Shown here piece by piece: positions 1-5,723 of a DNA stretch of 6,447 bases. Source of the stretch: Verrucomicrobiota bacterium (GTDB lineage Bacteria; Verrucomicrobiota; Verrucomicrobiia; Chthoniobacterales; UBA10450); the NCBI GenBank assembly GCA_003217835.1, contig QHMQ01000212.1, positions 1 to 6,447 on the forward strand, in the 5' to 3' direction. The number at the start of each line of letters is the position of its first letter. Within the stretch, counting starts at the first letter, position 1. A program made the translations under genes and the position numbers. The notes under the pieces were generated by a model that saw only the letters and a list, made by a program, of their open reading frames with translations, made no database searches and was not told the DNA's origin.

Positions 1-462
1 ACGACCGAACCCGTATTTGGGCAGAATCCGCCTGAGATAACGCCAAAGAACAAGCAACCGGCGATCGACGTGCTTGTAACAGCCATTTCGCACCTCGTTC
101 GACGGGAACGGCATCTCCACCACCGCGTGCATGTCAATCGCCCCCCGCTTCTGTCGCTCCCGTGCGCTACAGCCTGAGTGAAACAGCTTTCTCAAGACGT
201 TTGTGTAAAGCGAGTGCCAGCGTTCCTGAAACTGCCAACCCATGACGCAATTATCTGGCGTTGTAACGGTGAATTCGAAACAACGGCCCAACCCGACCTG
301 ACGAACCATCTCGCAGACATTAAGTTCAAAAGCGAATGCAGAACGTCGCTGAGAGCCGGTTATGCAGTTATGACGCTTTAGACAAGGAAGGGCCGGCGCG
401 CCCGCTACCGCGGGCGCATCCGCCCCATCCCAGGTCGATACCGTCTCGCCATAGAATGGCAA
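1..462 (-). CDS. Partial rolling-circle replication initiator-like protein (HUH Rep family), runs off left edge
   Basis: An open minus-strand frame runs without a stop from 564 to the left edge. I take the candidate TTG at 460-462 as the outer limit; ATG at 307-309 and ATG at 130-132 are alternatives, and none has a convincing ribosome binding site. The translation has a Cys-containing N-terminal part (C-L-K-R-H-N-C), then F-T-V-T-T-P-D-N (codons near 273-250), which resembles HUH motif I. It continues through Q-E-R-W-H-S-L-Y-T-N-V-L-R-K-L-F and Q-K-R-G-A-I-D-M-H-A-V-V-E, a motif-II-like segment with one His where HUH proteins have two, and ends with L-P-K-Y-G-F-G-R at the edge. From memory this order resembles plasmid or phage-type replication initiators, which nick DNA to start rolling-circle replication. 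The catalytic Tyr region, if any, lies mostly outside the window. The family call is inference; an intact gene versus a decayed remnant cannot be decided here. Confidence 0.4.
   Translation of the reverse strand, partial: MPFYGETVSTWDGADAPAVAGAPALPCLKRHNCITGSQRRSAFAFELNVCEMVRQVGLGRCFEFTVTTPDNCVMGWQFQERWHSLYTNVLRKLFHSGCSARERQKRGAIDMHAVVEMPFPSNEVRNGCYKHVDRRLLVLWRYLRRILPKYGFGR
398..417. repeat. Perfect 8-bp GC-rich hairpin
   Basis: GCGCCCGC (398-405), loop TACC (406-409), GCGGGCGC (410-417) form a perfect 8-bp stem with a tetraloop. It lies in the extreme N-terminal part of the Rep-like frame, where it encodes an Ala/Pro/Gly-rich stretch (A-D-A-P-A-V-A-G-A-P-A-L-P) unlike the rest of that protein. 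It may be a dispersed REP-like palindrome, or show that the true start lies downstream (ATG 307-309) with the hairpin in a leader. No second copy occurs in this window. Confidence 0.5.
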
Positions 463-477
463 CGCAGCAGCTTTTTG

Positions 478-498
478 TGCTACGTTTTTTGCTACGTT
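478..498. repeat. Short direct repeat (TGCTACGTT, 12-bp period)
   Basis: The 9-mer TGCTACGTT occurs at 478-486 and again at 490-498, between the Rep-like frame and the tRNA 3' end. On the minus strand it reads AACGTAGCA twice. It could be an iteron-like or attachment-associated repeat, or chance; two copies are weak evidence. Confidence 0.3.
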
Positions 499-508
499 AC
501 TACATAAA

Positions 509-525
509 TCCCTCGCGATGAGGGA
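509..525 (-). terminator. Possible terminator-like hairpin after tRNA-Phe
   Basis: TCCCTC (509-514), loop GCGAT, GAGGGA (520-525) form a perfect 6-bp stem immediately after the 3' end of the minus-strand tRNA. On that strand the stem is followed by TTTATG, a short and weak T tract. It may serve in tRNA termination or 3' processing; an intrinsic terminator of ordinary strength would have a longer T run. Confidence 0.4.
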
Positions 526-526
526 A

Positions 527-599
527 TGGCTGGGGGCGGAATCGAACCGCCGACACGTGGATTTTCAGTCCACTGCTCTGCCAACTGAGCTACCCAGCC
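527..599 (-). tRNA. tRNA-Phe (anticodon GAA)
   Basis: The reverse complement folds as a full cloverleaf of 73 nt. Acceptor arms GGCTGGG (599-593) and CCCAGCC (534-528) pair perfectly and the discriminator is A at 527. The D arm is GCTC...GAGC. The anticodon stem GTGGA/TCCAC encloses loop CTGAAAA with anticodon GAA, which reads UUC/UUU (Phe). The T arm is GGCGG TTCGATT CCGCC. The variable loop is short. CCA is not encoded (TTCCC follows the discriminator), so it must be added by CCA-adding enzyme. tRNA 3' ends are common integration sites, which may matter because a Rep-like gene lies just beyond this 3' end and a phage-type DUF1353 gene lies on its 5' side. Confidence 0.97.
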
Positions 600-741
600 G
601 CAAGATCGACAATCGCAGGTGAAAGCCGGGCGTTCACTATGCAAAATTCGCGCGGCTGAGCAACAACGAAGCAAGTATTCTGTTCCGTTGCCTCTATTAA
701 TCGTCTTGTGCAGCGGGCAGAATCGTCTCACGCTCGCTTGC
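600..741. other. Intergenic region between tRNA-Phe and the DUF1353 gene
   Basis: These 142 bp must hold the tRNA-Phe promoter on the minus strand and any promoter for the DUF1353 gene on the plus strand. I see no well-spaced -35/-10 pair on either strand. The DUF1353 frame is open back to a GTG at 619, but the residues encoded here do not look like family sequence. Confidence 0.5.
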
Positions 742-1164
742 ATGAGCGATCAATTCCTGAGTGAACTGAATCTCTGGTGCCTGAGCCGGCAAGAGGCCAT
801 CGCCGCGACCGGAAACGCCAACACCCCCTATTTTGAACTCATTACGCCGCTACAATATCGAAGCACGCTTCTCGGCGGGATTATCGAGATACCAAAGGAT
901 TTCCTGACTGACTTGGGATCCATCCCGCGAACGGTCTGGTGGTGGCTCTCGCCAGATGATTACGACATTTCCTATCCGAGCGTCGTCCACGATTACATTT
1001 ACAAGCAAAAGGGCGACCTCAGCGCGCAGCAGCTCCCACAAAAACGGGTGGACCGCGAAATGGCCGATCGAGTACTGCGTGAAGCAATGGCAGCAGTCGG
1101 TGCCTCTGGCTTCCGACAGACCGTCGTTTACAACGCCGTTCGAAATTTTGGCCCCCGCTGGTGA
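742..1164 (+). CDS. DUF1353 family protein (phage-type, function unknown)
   Basis: Predicted 140-residue soluble protein matching the remembered DUF1353 pattern. Y-F-E-L sits at 30-33, I-P-K-D-F at 50-54, T-D-L-G-S-I-P at 56-62, V-V-H-D-Y-I-Y at 81-87, then R-x-x-A-D-R-V (104-111), an E-A-M segment (114-116) and a closing A-V-R-N-F-G (132-137). These include the conserved T-D-x-x-S-I-P and H-D-Y cores. The biochemical role of the family is not established; members are frequent in phages and prophages. I chose ATG 742 because homology begins soon after it, although no clear Shine-Dalgarno sequence precedes it; the frame is open back to GTG 619. It sits beside tRNA-Phe and converges on aat with only 7 bp between their stops. 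No signal peptide or membrane segment is evident. Confidence 0.8.
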   Translation: MSDQFLSELNLWCLSRQEAIAATGNANTPYFELITPLQYRSTLLGGIIEIPKDFLTDLGSIPRTVWWWLSPDDYDISYPSVVHDYIYKQKGDLSAQQLPQKRVDREMADRVLREAMAAVGASGFRQTVVYNAVRNFGPRW

Positions 1165-1171
1165 CACGCAG

Positions 1172-1813
1172 CTAAACGAATTTTCGCGGTAATTCTACTG
1201 CTCCGCGCAGGAGACGCAGATAGTGATTCCGCGAAATCTCGATCCCGCCAAATTGTTGCAGGTGCGGCGTAAGCCATTGCGTATCGAGCAACGCAAATTT
1301 TCTCTCGCGCAAATGTTGTACCAGCGCCACGAGCGCAATCTTTGATGCGTCTCTTTCGCGATGAAACATCGATTCACCAAAAAAAGCGCCGCCGACCGCG
1401 ATCCCATAAAGTCCTCCAGCAAGTTTGCGTTCTCTCCAAGCTTCGACGGAATGGGCATAACCCAGCTGGTGCAGCCGTGTGTAGCTCTCGATAATTTCAC
1501 GGTTGATCCAGGTATCTTCACGTTTCGCGCAAGCCTCGATCACCTCCGAAAAGCAAGTGTCGATCTTGATTTCGAAAAGTTGTTTTCGCAGGACGCGTCC
1601 CAATGCGTGCGGCACATGAAAATGTTCCAGCGGAATGATCGCGCGCGGATCGGGCGAGAACCAGCCGATGTCACCCCCGCGATTGATAGCCATCGGGAAA
1701 ATACCACGCGTGTAACCATGAAGAATCAACGCAGGAGTTAGCAGGCCGATCTGCTTTTGCACTCCCTGGCTCTCTGGCGAGCGCAACCCCTCGATTGGCG
1801 AGTCTTCGCGCAT
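1172..1813 (-). CDS. aat: Leucyl/phenylalanyl-tRNA-protein transferase
   Basis: Transfers Leu or Phe from aminoacyl-tRNA to the N terminus of proteins beginning with Lys or Arg, creating a bacterial N-degron read by ClpS and degraded by ClpAP in the cytosol. The 213-residue product has the family hallmarks in order: L-T-P-A-L-I-L (25-31), G-I-F-P-M-A (37-42), I-G-W-F-S-P-D-P-R-A (49-58), T-W-I-N (101-104), A-H-S-V-E-A-W (120-126), L-A-G-G-L-Y-G (131-137), F-F-G-E-S-M-F (144-150), A-S-K-I-A-L (156-161) and L-L-D-T-Q-W-L-T-P-H-L (175-185), where D177 matches the catalytic Asp of the E. coli D-C-Q segment. Length is normal for the family. ATG 1811-1813 is preferred (GGA about 4 nt upstream); an in-frame GTG at 1853-1855 would add 14 residues. 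It diverges from guaA and is not next to clpA/clpS or infA as in many proteobacteria. Confidence 0.95.
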   Translation of the reverse strand: MREDSPIEGLRSPESQGVQKQIGLLTPALILHGYTRGIFPMAINRGGDIGWFSPDPRAIIPLEHFHVPHALGRVLRKQLFEIKIDTCFSEVIEACAKREDTWINREIIESYTRLHQLGYAHSVEAWRERKLAGGLYGIAVGGAFFGESMFHRERDASKIALVALVQHLRERKFALLDTQWLTPHLQQFGGIEISRNHYLRLLRGAVELPRKFV

Positions 1814-2037
1814 ATTCCGAGCCGCTGTGACGCTGACTTCATCGAGACCACACACCGCACGTTTTAACGAGCGGTTATTTTGAGCCTGGCTTATCGGTAA
1901 GCAGACTCAGCCGGTCGGAGGAAGTAGGAGGGCAGTTTCAACGTGGCGTCACCGGCCAGGGAACGATCGGGCCAATCGAGCGGTCGTCCACCGATCCCGC
2001 GGCAGAGCACGGCGTGCCGCAAACCCACCCATAGCGA
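1814..2037. promoter_or_regulatory. Divergent aat/guaA intergenic region with several potential RNA stems
   Basis: About 220 bp separate the divergent aat and guaA starts. On the plus strand there are several inverted repeats: a long imperfect hairpin at 1881-1909 (TGAG/CTCA outer, GCTTA/TAAGC inner, TCGG loop, with one bulge and one mismatch), GCCGGT (1910-1915) with ACCGGC (1951-1956), GATCGG (1965-1970) with CCGATC (1991-1996), and GCGGCA (1999-2004) with TGCCGC (2015-2020). This could be a structured guaA leader or an unannotated small RNA. I do not recognise a purine riboswitch, SRP RNA or other known class. Promoters are presumably here in both directions, but no clear -35/-10 pair stands out. 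Confidence 0.4.
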
Positions 2038-3663
2038 GTGAAAACAGCCGCCCCATCAGCGCATTCAAGAATTCTCATTCTCGATTTCGGTTCGCAGTAC
2101 ACCCAAGTCATTGCCCGGCGCATTCGTGAACTCCAGGTTTATTCTGAGATCGTTCGCTTTGACACACCGGCGGCCGAAATCGCGCAGCTAAAACCCAGCG
2201 GACTCATTCTTTCCGGAGGTCCGGCAAGCGTTTACGACAAAGGTGCACCACGTCTCGATCCGGAAATCTTTTCGCTGGGCATTCCAGTGCTCGGCATTTG
2301 TTACGGCTTGATGCTGATGGCACATCACCTCGGCGGCCAGGTCGTGTTCACCGGGCGACGCGAATACGGTGCCGGGACGTTGCACATCGCAAACGGCTCG
2401 CAACTACTAGATGGACTCGGCCCGCAGATCGATGTCTGGAACAGTCATGGCGATGAAGTGACGGCGCTGCCGAAGGGATTTCGCGCTGCCGGGAGAACGG
2501 AGAGCTCCAACTTCGCAGCGGTGGAGGATCCACAACGCAAGCTTTACGGGCTGCAATTTCATCCGGAAGTCGCGCATACGCCGCGGGGAAAGGAGATTCT
2601 GCAGAATTTCGTCTATCACATCTGCCAGTGCACGATGGACTGGACAATGGGTTCCTTCATCGAAGAGGCCTGCGCGTGCGTCCGCGAACAGGTCGGTGAT
2701 CAAAAAGTCGTACTCGGTTTGAGCGGCGGGGTCGATTCGTCCGTGACCGCTGCGCTCTTGCACAAGGCGATCGGGGATCAGCTCACCTGCATTTTCGTCA
2801 ACAATGGTCTCCTCCGCTCGCGTGAGGAAGAAATCGTGCAGCGTGTTTTCGGCGAAAATTTTCATGTGCGCCTGAAATATGTGGATGCGAGCGAACGTTT
2901 TCTCGCGCTGCTCAAAGGCGTAACCGATCCCGAAACAAAACGCAAAATCATCGGCAACGAATTCATCAAAGTATTTCAGCACGCGACCGAGGAGTTGCTC
3001 GAGGAAGATCGCAAAAATGGCGCGCGCAAGCTCACCGCAGCGAGTTCGTCCAAGGACGGACACGGCGGTTACAAGTTTCTCGCTCAAGGCACGCTTTATC
3101 CGGATGTGATCGAGAGCGTGTCGATCGAGGGAAACCCCGCGCAAGTGATTAAGAGTCATCATAACGTCGGCGGGTTGCCCGAAAAAATGCACTTTGAGCT
3201 CGTCGAACCGGTACGCCAGTTATTCAAAGACGAAGTGCGTCAGGCTGGACTGCAGCTCGGTTTGCCCAAAGAGATCGTATATCGTCAGCCTTTCCCGGGG
3301 CCGGGTCTTGCCGTTCGGATTCTCGGCGAAGTGACGCCCGAGCGATTGTCGATCCTGCGGGAAGCGGACACGATCGTTGTGAGCGAGATGGAATCTTCAG
3401 ATTGGTATTACCGCGTCTGGCAATCCTTCGCGGTGCTGCTGCCGGTCCGCTCGGTCGGCGTTATGGGCGATCAGCGCACTTACGAGAACACGGTCGTGCT
3501 TCGCATCGTCGAAAGCCAGGATGGCATGACCGCGGATTGGGTCCGTCTTCCTTATGAATTGCTCGCGCGTATCTCGGCTCGAATTAGCAACGAAGTCAAA
3601 GGTGTCAATCGCGTCTGCTACGATATTTCAAGTAAACCGCCAAGCACGATTGAGTGGGAGTGA
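2038..3663 (+). CDS. guaA: GMP synthase, glutamine-hydrolysing
   Basis: Converts XMP to GMP with ATP and glutamine, the last step of de novo guanine nucleotide synthesis. The 541-residue product holds both modules. The N-terminal class I glutamine amidotransferase starts with I-L-I-L-D-F-G-S-Q-Y-T (12-22), with nucleophile C88 in G-I-C-Y-G and H175/E177 in F-H-P-E-V. The ATP pyrophosphatase domain carries P-loop S-G-G-V-D-S (229-234), I-K-S-H-H-N-V-G-G-L-P (371-381), F-P-G-P-G-L (419-424) and L-P-V-R-S-V-G-V-M-G-D (468-478), and ends in the canonical K-P-P-S-T-I-E-W-E. The start must be GTG 2038 or later, because TAG at 2032-2034 is in frame; the Shine-Dalgarno sequence is weak. Oddities: roughly 20 extra residues at about 322-345 between the dimerisation-domain entry and F-L-A-Q-G-T-L-Y-P-D, compared with the E. 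coli enzyme as remembered, and Met instead of the usual Gln after C-Y-G-L. Its last 36 bp overlap the 3' end of dop on the other strand. Confidence 0.98.
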   Translation: MKTAAPSAHSRILILDFGSQYTQVIARRIRELQVYSEIVRFDTPAAEIAQLKPSGLILSGGPASVYDKGAPRLDPEIFSLGIPVLGICYGLMLMAHHLGGQVVFTGRREYGAGTLHIANGSQLLDGLGPQIDVWNSHGDEVTALPKGFRAAGRTESSNFAAVEDPQRKLYGLQFHPEVAHTPRGKEILQNFVYHICQCTMDWTMGSFIEEACACVREQVGDQKVVLGLSGGVDSSVTAALLHKAIGDQLTCIFVNNGLLRSREEEIVQRVFGENFHVRLKYVDASERFLALLKGVTDPETKRKIIGNEFIKVFQHATEELLEEDRKNGARKLTAASSSKDGHGGYKFLAQGTLYPDVIESVSIEGNPAQVIKSHHNVGGLPEKMHFELVEPVRQLFKDEVRQAGLQLGLPKEIVYRQPFPGPGLAVRILGEVTPERLSILREADTIVVSEMESSDWYYRVWQSFAVLLPVRSVGVMGDQRTYENTVVLRIVESQDGMTADWVRLPYELLARISARISNEVKGVNRVCYDISSKPPSTIEWE

Positions 3664-5196
3664 ATTCCATTTTTTGATCTGCACTGCGCTGCACTGCGAA
3701 CCCGGCTCGCTGAAATCTTTGCCGTTGCGGGCAGCGTGATTTAGTGCGCTGAGTCTCCCATCCGATGAAGCTTCGGGCAAAACAACCCGACGTGTCTGCA
3801 AGTGGTTGGCAAAGACGATTTCATCCCACTGGATTGAGGAAATCTCGTCGTTAAAGCGCGCAACCGAACGGCCACGAAAAAATGCGCGTGTGGTTTCCGG
3901 CGGATTGAAGATCGATCTCTTAATATCCTCTTCGGTCACAACCCGGCGCATCGTTCCCTGGCGGATAAGCTCATAATACAGCCCGCGCTCAAGATCGACA
4001 CTGTGATATTCGAGATCGATCGACTGCAGCCACGGATCGCTCAAGGAAAGTTTTTCTTCTTCCTGCAACGCGTTAAGCAGGAGCTTTTTCGCGACCCAAT
4101 CGACGCGGTCGCGTGCCAGCATAACGTCGCGCTCGAGATCGTTAAGAACACTTTCCCACTCCCGCAAAATCCATTGTCGATCTTCATCCGTGCCACTATC
4201 GATGCCGGCCGCGGCCCTGAGATAAATACGTTGCACATCGATCGCGGAAATCTTTCGGCCGTCCTTCAATTCGATGATCCAATCGTAAGTTTGATCGCGG
4301 CTGATCGCTTTGTTCGCGTCGACAGGTTGAGCGATCTCCAGTTGCGGTACTTCTCCGTGCTCGATCAGATCGAGAATAAGAGAGGTAGTCCCGATCTTCA
4401 TGGCCGTGGCCCATTCGCTCATATTCGAGTCGCCGAGGATGACGTGAAACCGGCGATAACGGCTGGCGTCAACATGCGGTTCATCCCGCGTGTTGATTAA
4501 TGGCCGGCGATTCATCGTGTCAATGCTCACGAGCACGCTGAAAAAATCTGCGCGCTGTGAAATTTGAAAAACCCCAGGCTCACCCGATGCACTCTCCGCT
4601 TCGATGCCCATCTTTCCAGCGCCGGCGAAGATTTGACGTGTAATGAGAAACGGCAAGATGCCGGCGACGATGCGATCCCATGCAATCTCGCGACTCACCA
4701 GGTAATTGTCATGACAGCCGTAACTATGCCCAAAAAAGTCAGTGTTGTTCTTGTAAAGACGGACTTCATTCGCAGGCGGTAGCTTCTGGTTTCGCCGCCG
4801 CGCGCACTCCGCGAGAATACGTTCGCCGGCCTTGTCCTGCGCGATGATTTGTTGGAGCGTCGTGCATTCTGGAGTGGAATATTCCGGATGTGCGTGGTCG
4901 TTGTAAAAACGGGCGCCATTTGAAAGCACAAGGTCGCTTTTTATTTCCTCGAAACTCAGCGGGCGATTTTTATCAATCTCGTAGTAAGCGGACTCATCGG
5001 TGTCCTGGAGCAGTTCTCGGGCGCGAAAGCCGCGCGCATCGAGATGTGGATCCTCCAACTCATAATCCCACTTCATGAGCGCGCCGTGCTCGGTGTAGCA
5101 GCGCACCAACTCGATTGATTCGGCGACAACATCGACACTCTCCGCGCCGCTCACGGTGATGCCGTATTCCGTCTCGAGCCCGAAGACGCGTTTCAT
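3628..5196 (-). CDS. dop: Depupylase / Pup deamidase (Dop-type, Pup or UBact system)
   Basis: Family members remove the ubiquitin-like tag Pup (UBact in several Gram-negative phyla) from substrate lysines and, where needed, deamidate its C-terminal Gln to Glu. The fold is carboxylate-amine ligase/glutamine synthetase-like and uses ATP and Mg. The 522-residue product starts G-L-E-T-E-Y-G (6-12). It has A-R-G-F (54-57) followed by a roughly 35-residue Dop-specific loop segment, then N-G-A-R-F-Y-N-D-H-A-H-P-E-Y (93-106) with D100 the likely nucleophile, Y-K-N-N-T-D (148-153), I-N-T-R-D-E-P-H (234-241) and G-D-S-N-M-S (255-260). H-A-H-P-E-Y and the loop mark Dop rather than the ligase PafA, which typically has G-S-H-P-E-Y. 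Mycobacterial Dop is about 500 residues; the excess here is a C-terminal tail after about 495 that overlaps guaA and looks non-conserved. GAGGAA abuts the ATG with no spacing, and that ATG overlaps the stop of the upstream transposase frame (ATGA), so translation may be coupled. pup/UBact and prcBA do not follow. Confidence 0.93.
   Translation of the reverse strand: MKRVFGLETEYGITVSGAESVDVVAESIELVRCYTEHGALMKWDYELEDPHLDARGFRARELLQDTDESAYYEIDKNRPLSFEEIKSDLVLSNGARFYNDHAHPEYSTPECTTLQQIIAQDKAGERILAECARRRNQKLPPANEVRLYKNNTDFFGHSYGCHDNYLVSREIAWDRIVAGILPFLITRQIFAGAGKMGIEAESASGEPGVFQISQRADFFSVLVSIDTMNRRPLINTRDEPHVDASRYRRFHVILGDSNMSEWATAMKIGTTSLILDLIEHGEVPQLEIAQPVDANKAISRDQTYDWIIELKDGRKISAIDVQRIYLRAAAGIDSGTDEDRQWILREWESVLNDLERDVMLARDRVDWVAKKLLLNALQEEEKLSLSDPWLQSIDLEYHSVDLERGLYYELIRQGTMRRVVTEEDIKRSIFNPPETTRAFFRGRSVARFNDEISSIQWDEIVFANHLQTRRVVLPEASSDGRLSALNHAARNGKDFSEPGSQCSAVQIKKWNSLPLNRAWRFT
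3679..3698. repeat. 10-bp perfect tandem duplication in the dop tail
   Basis: CTGCACTGCG at 3679-3688 is repeated immediately at 3689-3698. It falls in the last 25 or so codons of dop, past recognisable homology. Ten is not a multiple of three, so gain or loss of a copy moves the reading frame: with one copy, the dop frame would end at a stop at 3618-3620 instead of 3628-3630. It probably arose by slippage. Confidence 0.75.
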
Positions 5197-5681
5197 TTCC
5201 TCGAACGCCCCGCCTGTAGGGGAAGCTGCCAGCTTCCCTCATCATTAATGAAATCTAAATAGTACGGCCAGTCTTCCCAACTTTGGACCAATCCCTGTCG
5301 CACAGGATTGTCCTGCACGTAAATCCACTTGTTGCGCAAGTTTTCATCCGATCGAAGAAGCCGGTCGAAACAACCGCGCTGCCATTCCCAATTCTGATCA
5401 GCCAACATTTTGCGCAAAACGCGCTTGAATCCATTTGCAAAGTCACCAACAGAAATCTCGCGATCTATCCGCGGCGAAATCAACCAGTGCGCGTGATCAG
5501 GCATGATCACAGCAGCGAGCACATGCCATCTTCGTAATTGGACGATGGTTGTTTTGATGGCTTCAAATACTTTCGCATTGGCCAACACCTGGCGCCGGTC
5601 TTTTACACACAAGGTCACAAAGTAGATGATCGACTTCTCCCAAGGTAATTGAATTTCCGGCAGCCGCGGTGGTTCGCCCAT
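5193..5681 (-). CDS. REP-associated tyrosine transposase (RAYT, Y1/HUH family)
   Basis: Single-copy domesticated relatives of IS200/IS605 transposases that bind and cleave single-stranded REP hairpins. The 162-residue product has F-V-T-L-C (21-25, strand 1), the HUH motif M-P-D-H-A-H-W-L (60-67, H63 and H65) and the catalytic-Tyr segment W-I-Y-V-Q-D-N-P-V-R-Q-G-L-V (119-132, Y121), so all catalytic residues appear present. ATG 5679-5681 is the start. The last 14 or so residues (from G149) are translated through the REP hairpin at 5216-5238. The frame ends at TGA 5195-5193, overlapping the ATG of dop, so the tail is read-through of repeat and host sequence rather than conserved protein. The gene lies in the same direction as, and between, the proteasomal ATPase and dop, flanked by two inverted REP copies. 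Confidence 0.93.
   Translation of the reverse strand: MGEPPRLPEIQLPWEKSIIYFVTLCVKDRRQVLANAKVFEAIKTTIVQLRRWHVLAAVIMPDHAHWLISPRIDREISVGDFANGFKRVLRKMLADQNWEWQRGCFDRLLRSDENLRNKWIYVQDNPVRQGLVQSWEDWPYYLDFINDEGSWQLPLQAGRSRK
5216..5238 (+). repeat. REP hairpin, dop-proximal copy
   Basis: GTAG (5216-5219) is followed by GGGAAGCT (5220-5227), loop GCC, AGCTTCCC (5231-5238): an 8-bp perfect stem with a 3-nt loop. It is translated as the C-terminal tail of the transposase and would form a strong mRNA hairpin about 20 nt before the dop start codon, where it could affect dop translation or act as a processing site. Confidence 0.9.
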
Positions 5682-5687
5682 ATCATC

Positions 5688-5710
5688 GGGAAGCTAACAG
5701 CTTCCCCTAC
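5688..5710 (-). repeat. REP hairpin, ATPase-proximal copy
   Basis: Read on the minus strand: GTAG (5710-5707), GGGAAGCT, loop GTT, AGCTTCCC (to 5688), again an 8-bp perfect stem. Only the loop differs from the other copy. It is 14 bp downstream of the ATPase stop and 7 bp upstream of the transposase ATG, where a transcript hairpin could attenuate expression of the distal genes. Confidence 0.9.
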
Positions 5711-5723
5711 AGTCAGGAGACCA

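Larger units (their letters stand above)
5216..5710. mobile_element. REPtron: RAYT gene bracketed by inverted REP hairpins
   Basis: A 495-bp unit bounded by two REP copies in opposite orientation, each outside one end of the transposase frame. Both begin with the tetranucleotide GTAG and share GTAGGGGAAGCTG and AGCTTCCC. This matches the known arrangement in which a RAYT gene sits within an inverted pair of REPs. It lies between the ATPase stop (5724) and dop start (5196); without it only about 32 bp would separate them. No target-site duplication is apparent, as expected for this class. Confidence 0.88.

Noticed and set aside
178..381. Plus-strand open frame of 67 codons with GTG start
   Set aside because: It lies antisense to the Rep-like frame, has no recognisable motif and no ribosome binding site; treated as a shadow.
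492..743. Minus-strand open frame of 83 codons
   Set aside because: It spans the whole tRNA-Phe; part of the translation is simply the tRNA read as protein.
1860..2037. Purine riboswitch or SRP RNA upstream of guaA
   Set aside because: Conserved core sequences of these RNAs are not visible; only unassigned stems can be supported.
2407..3192. Long minus-strand open frame of 261 codons
   Set aside because: It is fully antisense to guaA, which has complete family homology; long antisense frames are common in GC-rich genes.
4003..4500. Plus-strand open frame of 165 codons
   Set aside because: It is antisense to the conserved middle of dop and shows no family resemblance.
3628..5196. PafA (Pup ligase) as the identity of the minus-strand ligase-fold gene
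   Set aside because: The H-A-H-P-E-Y motif, the long loop after A-R-G-F and the overall match to mycobacterial Dop favour Dop.
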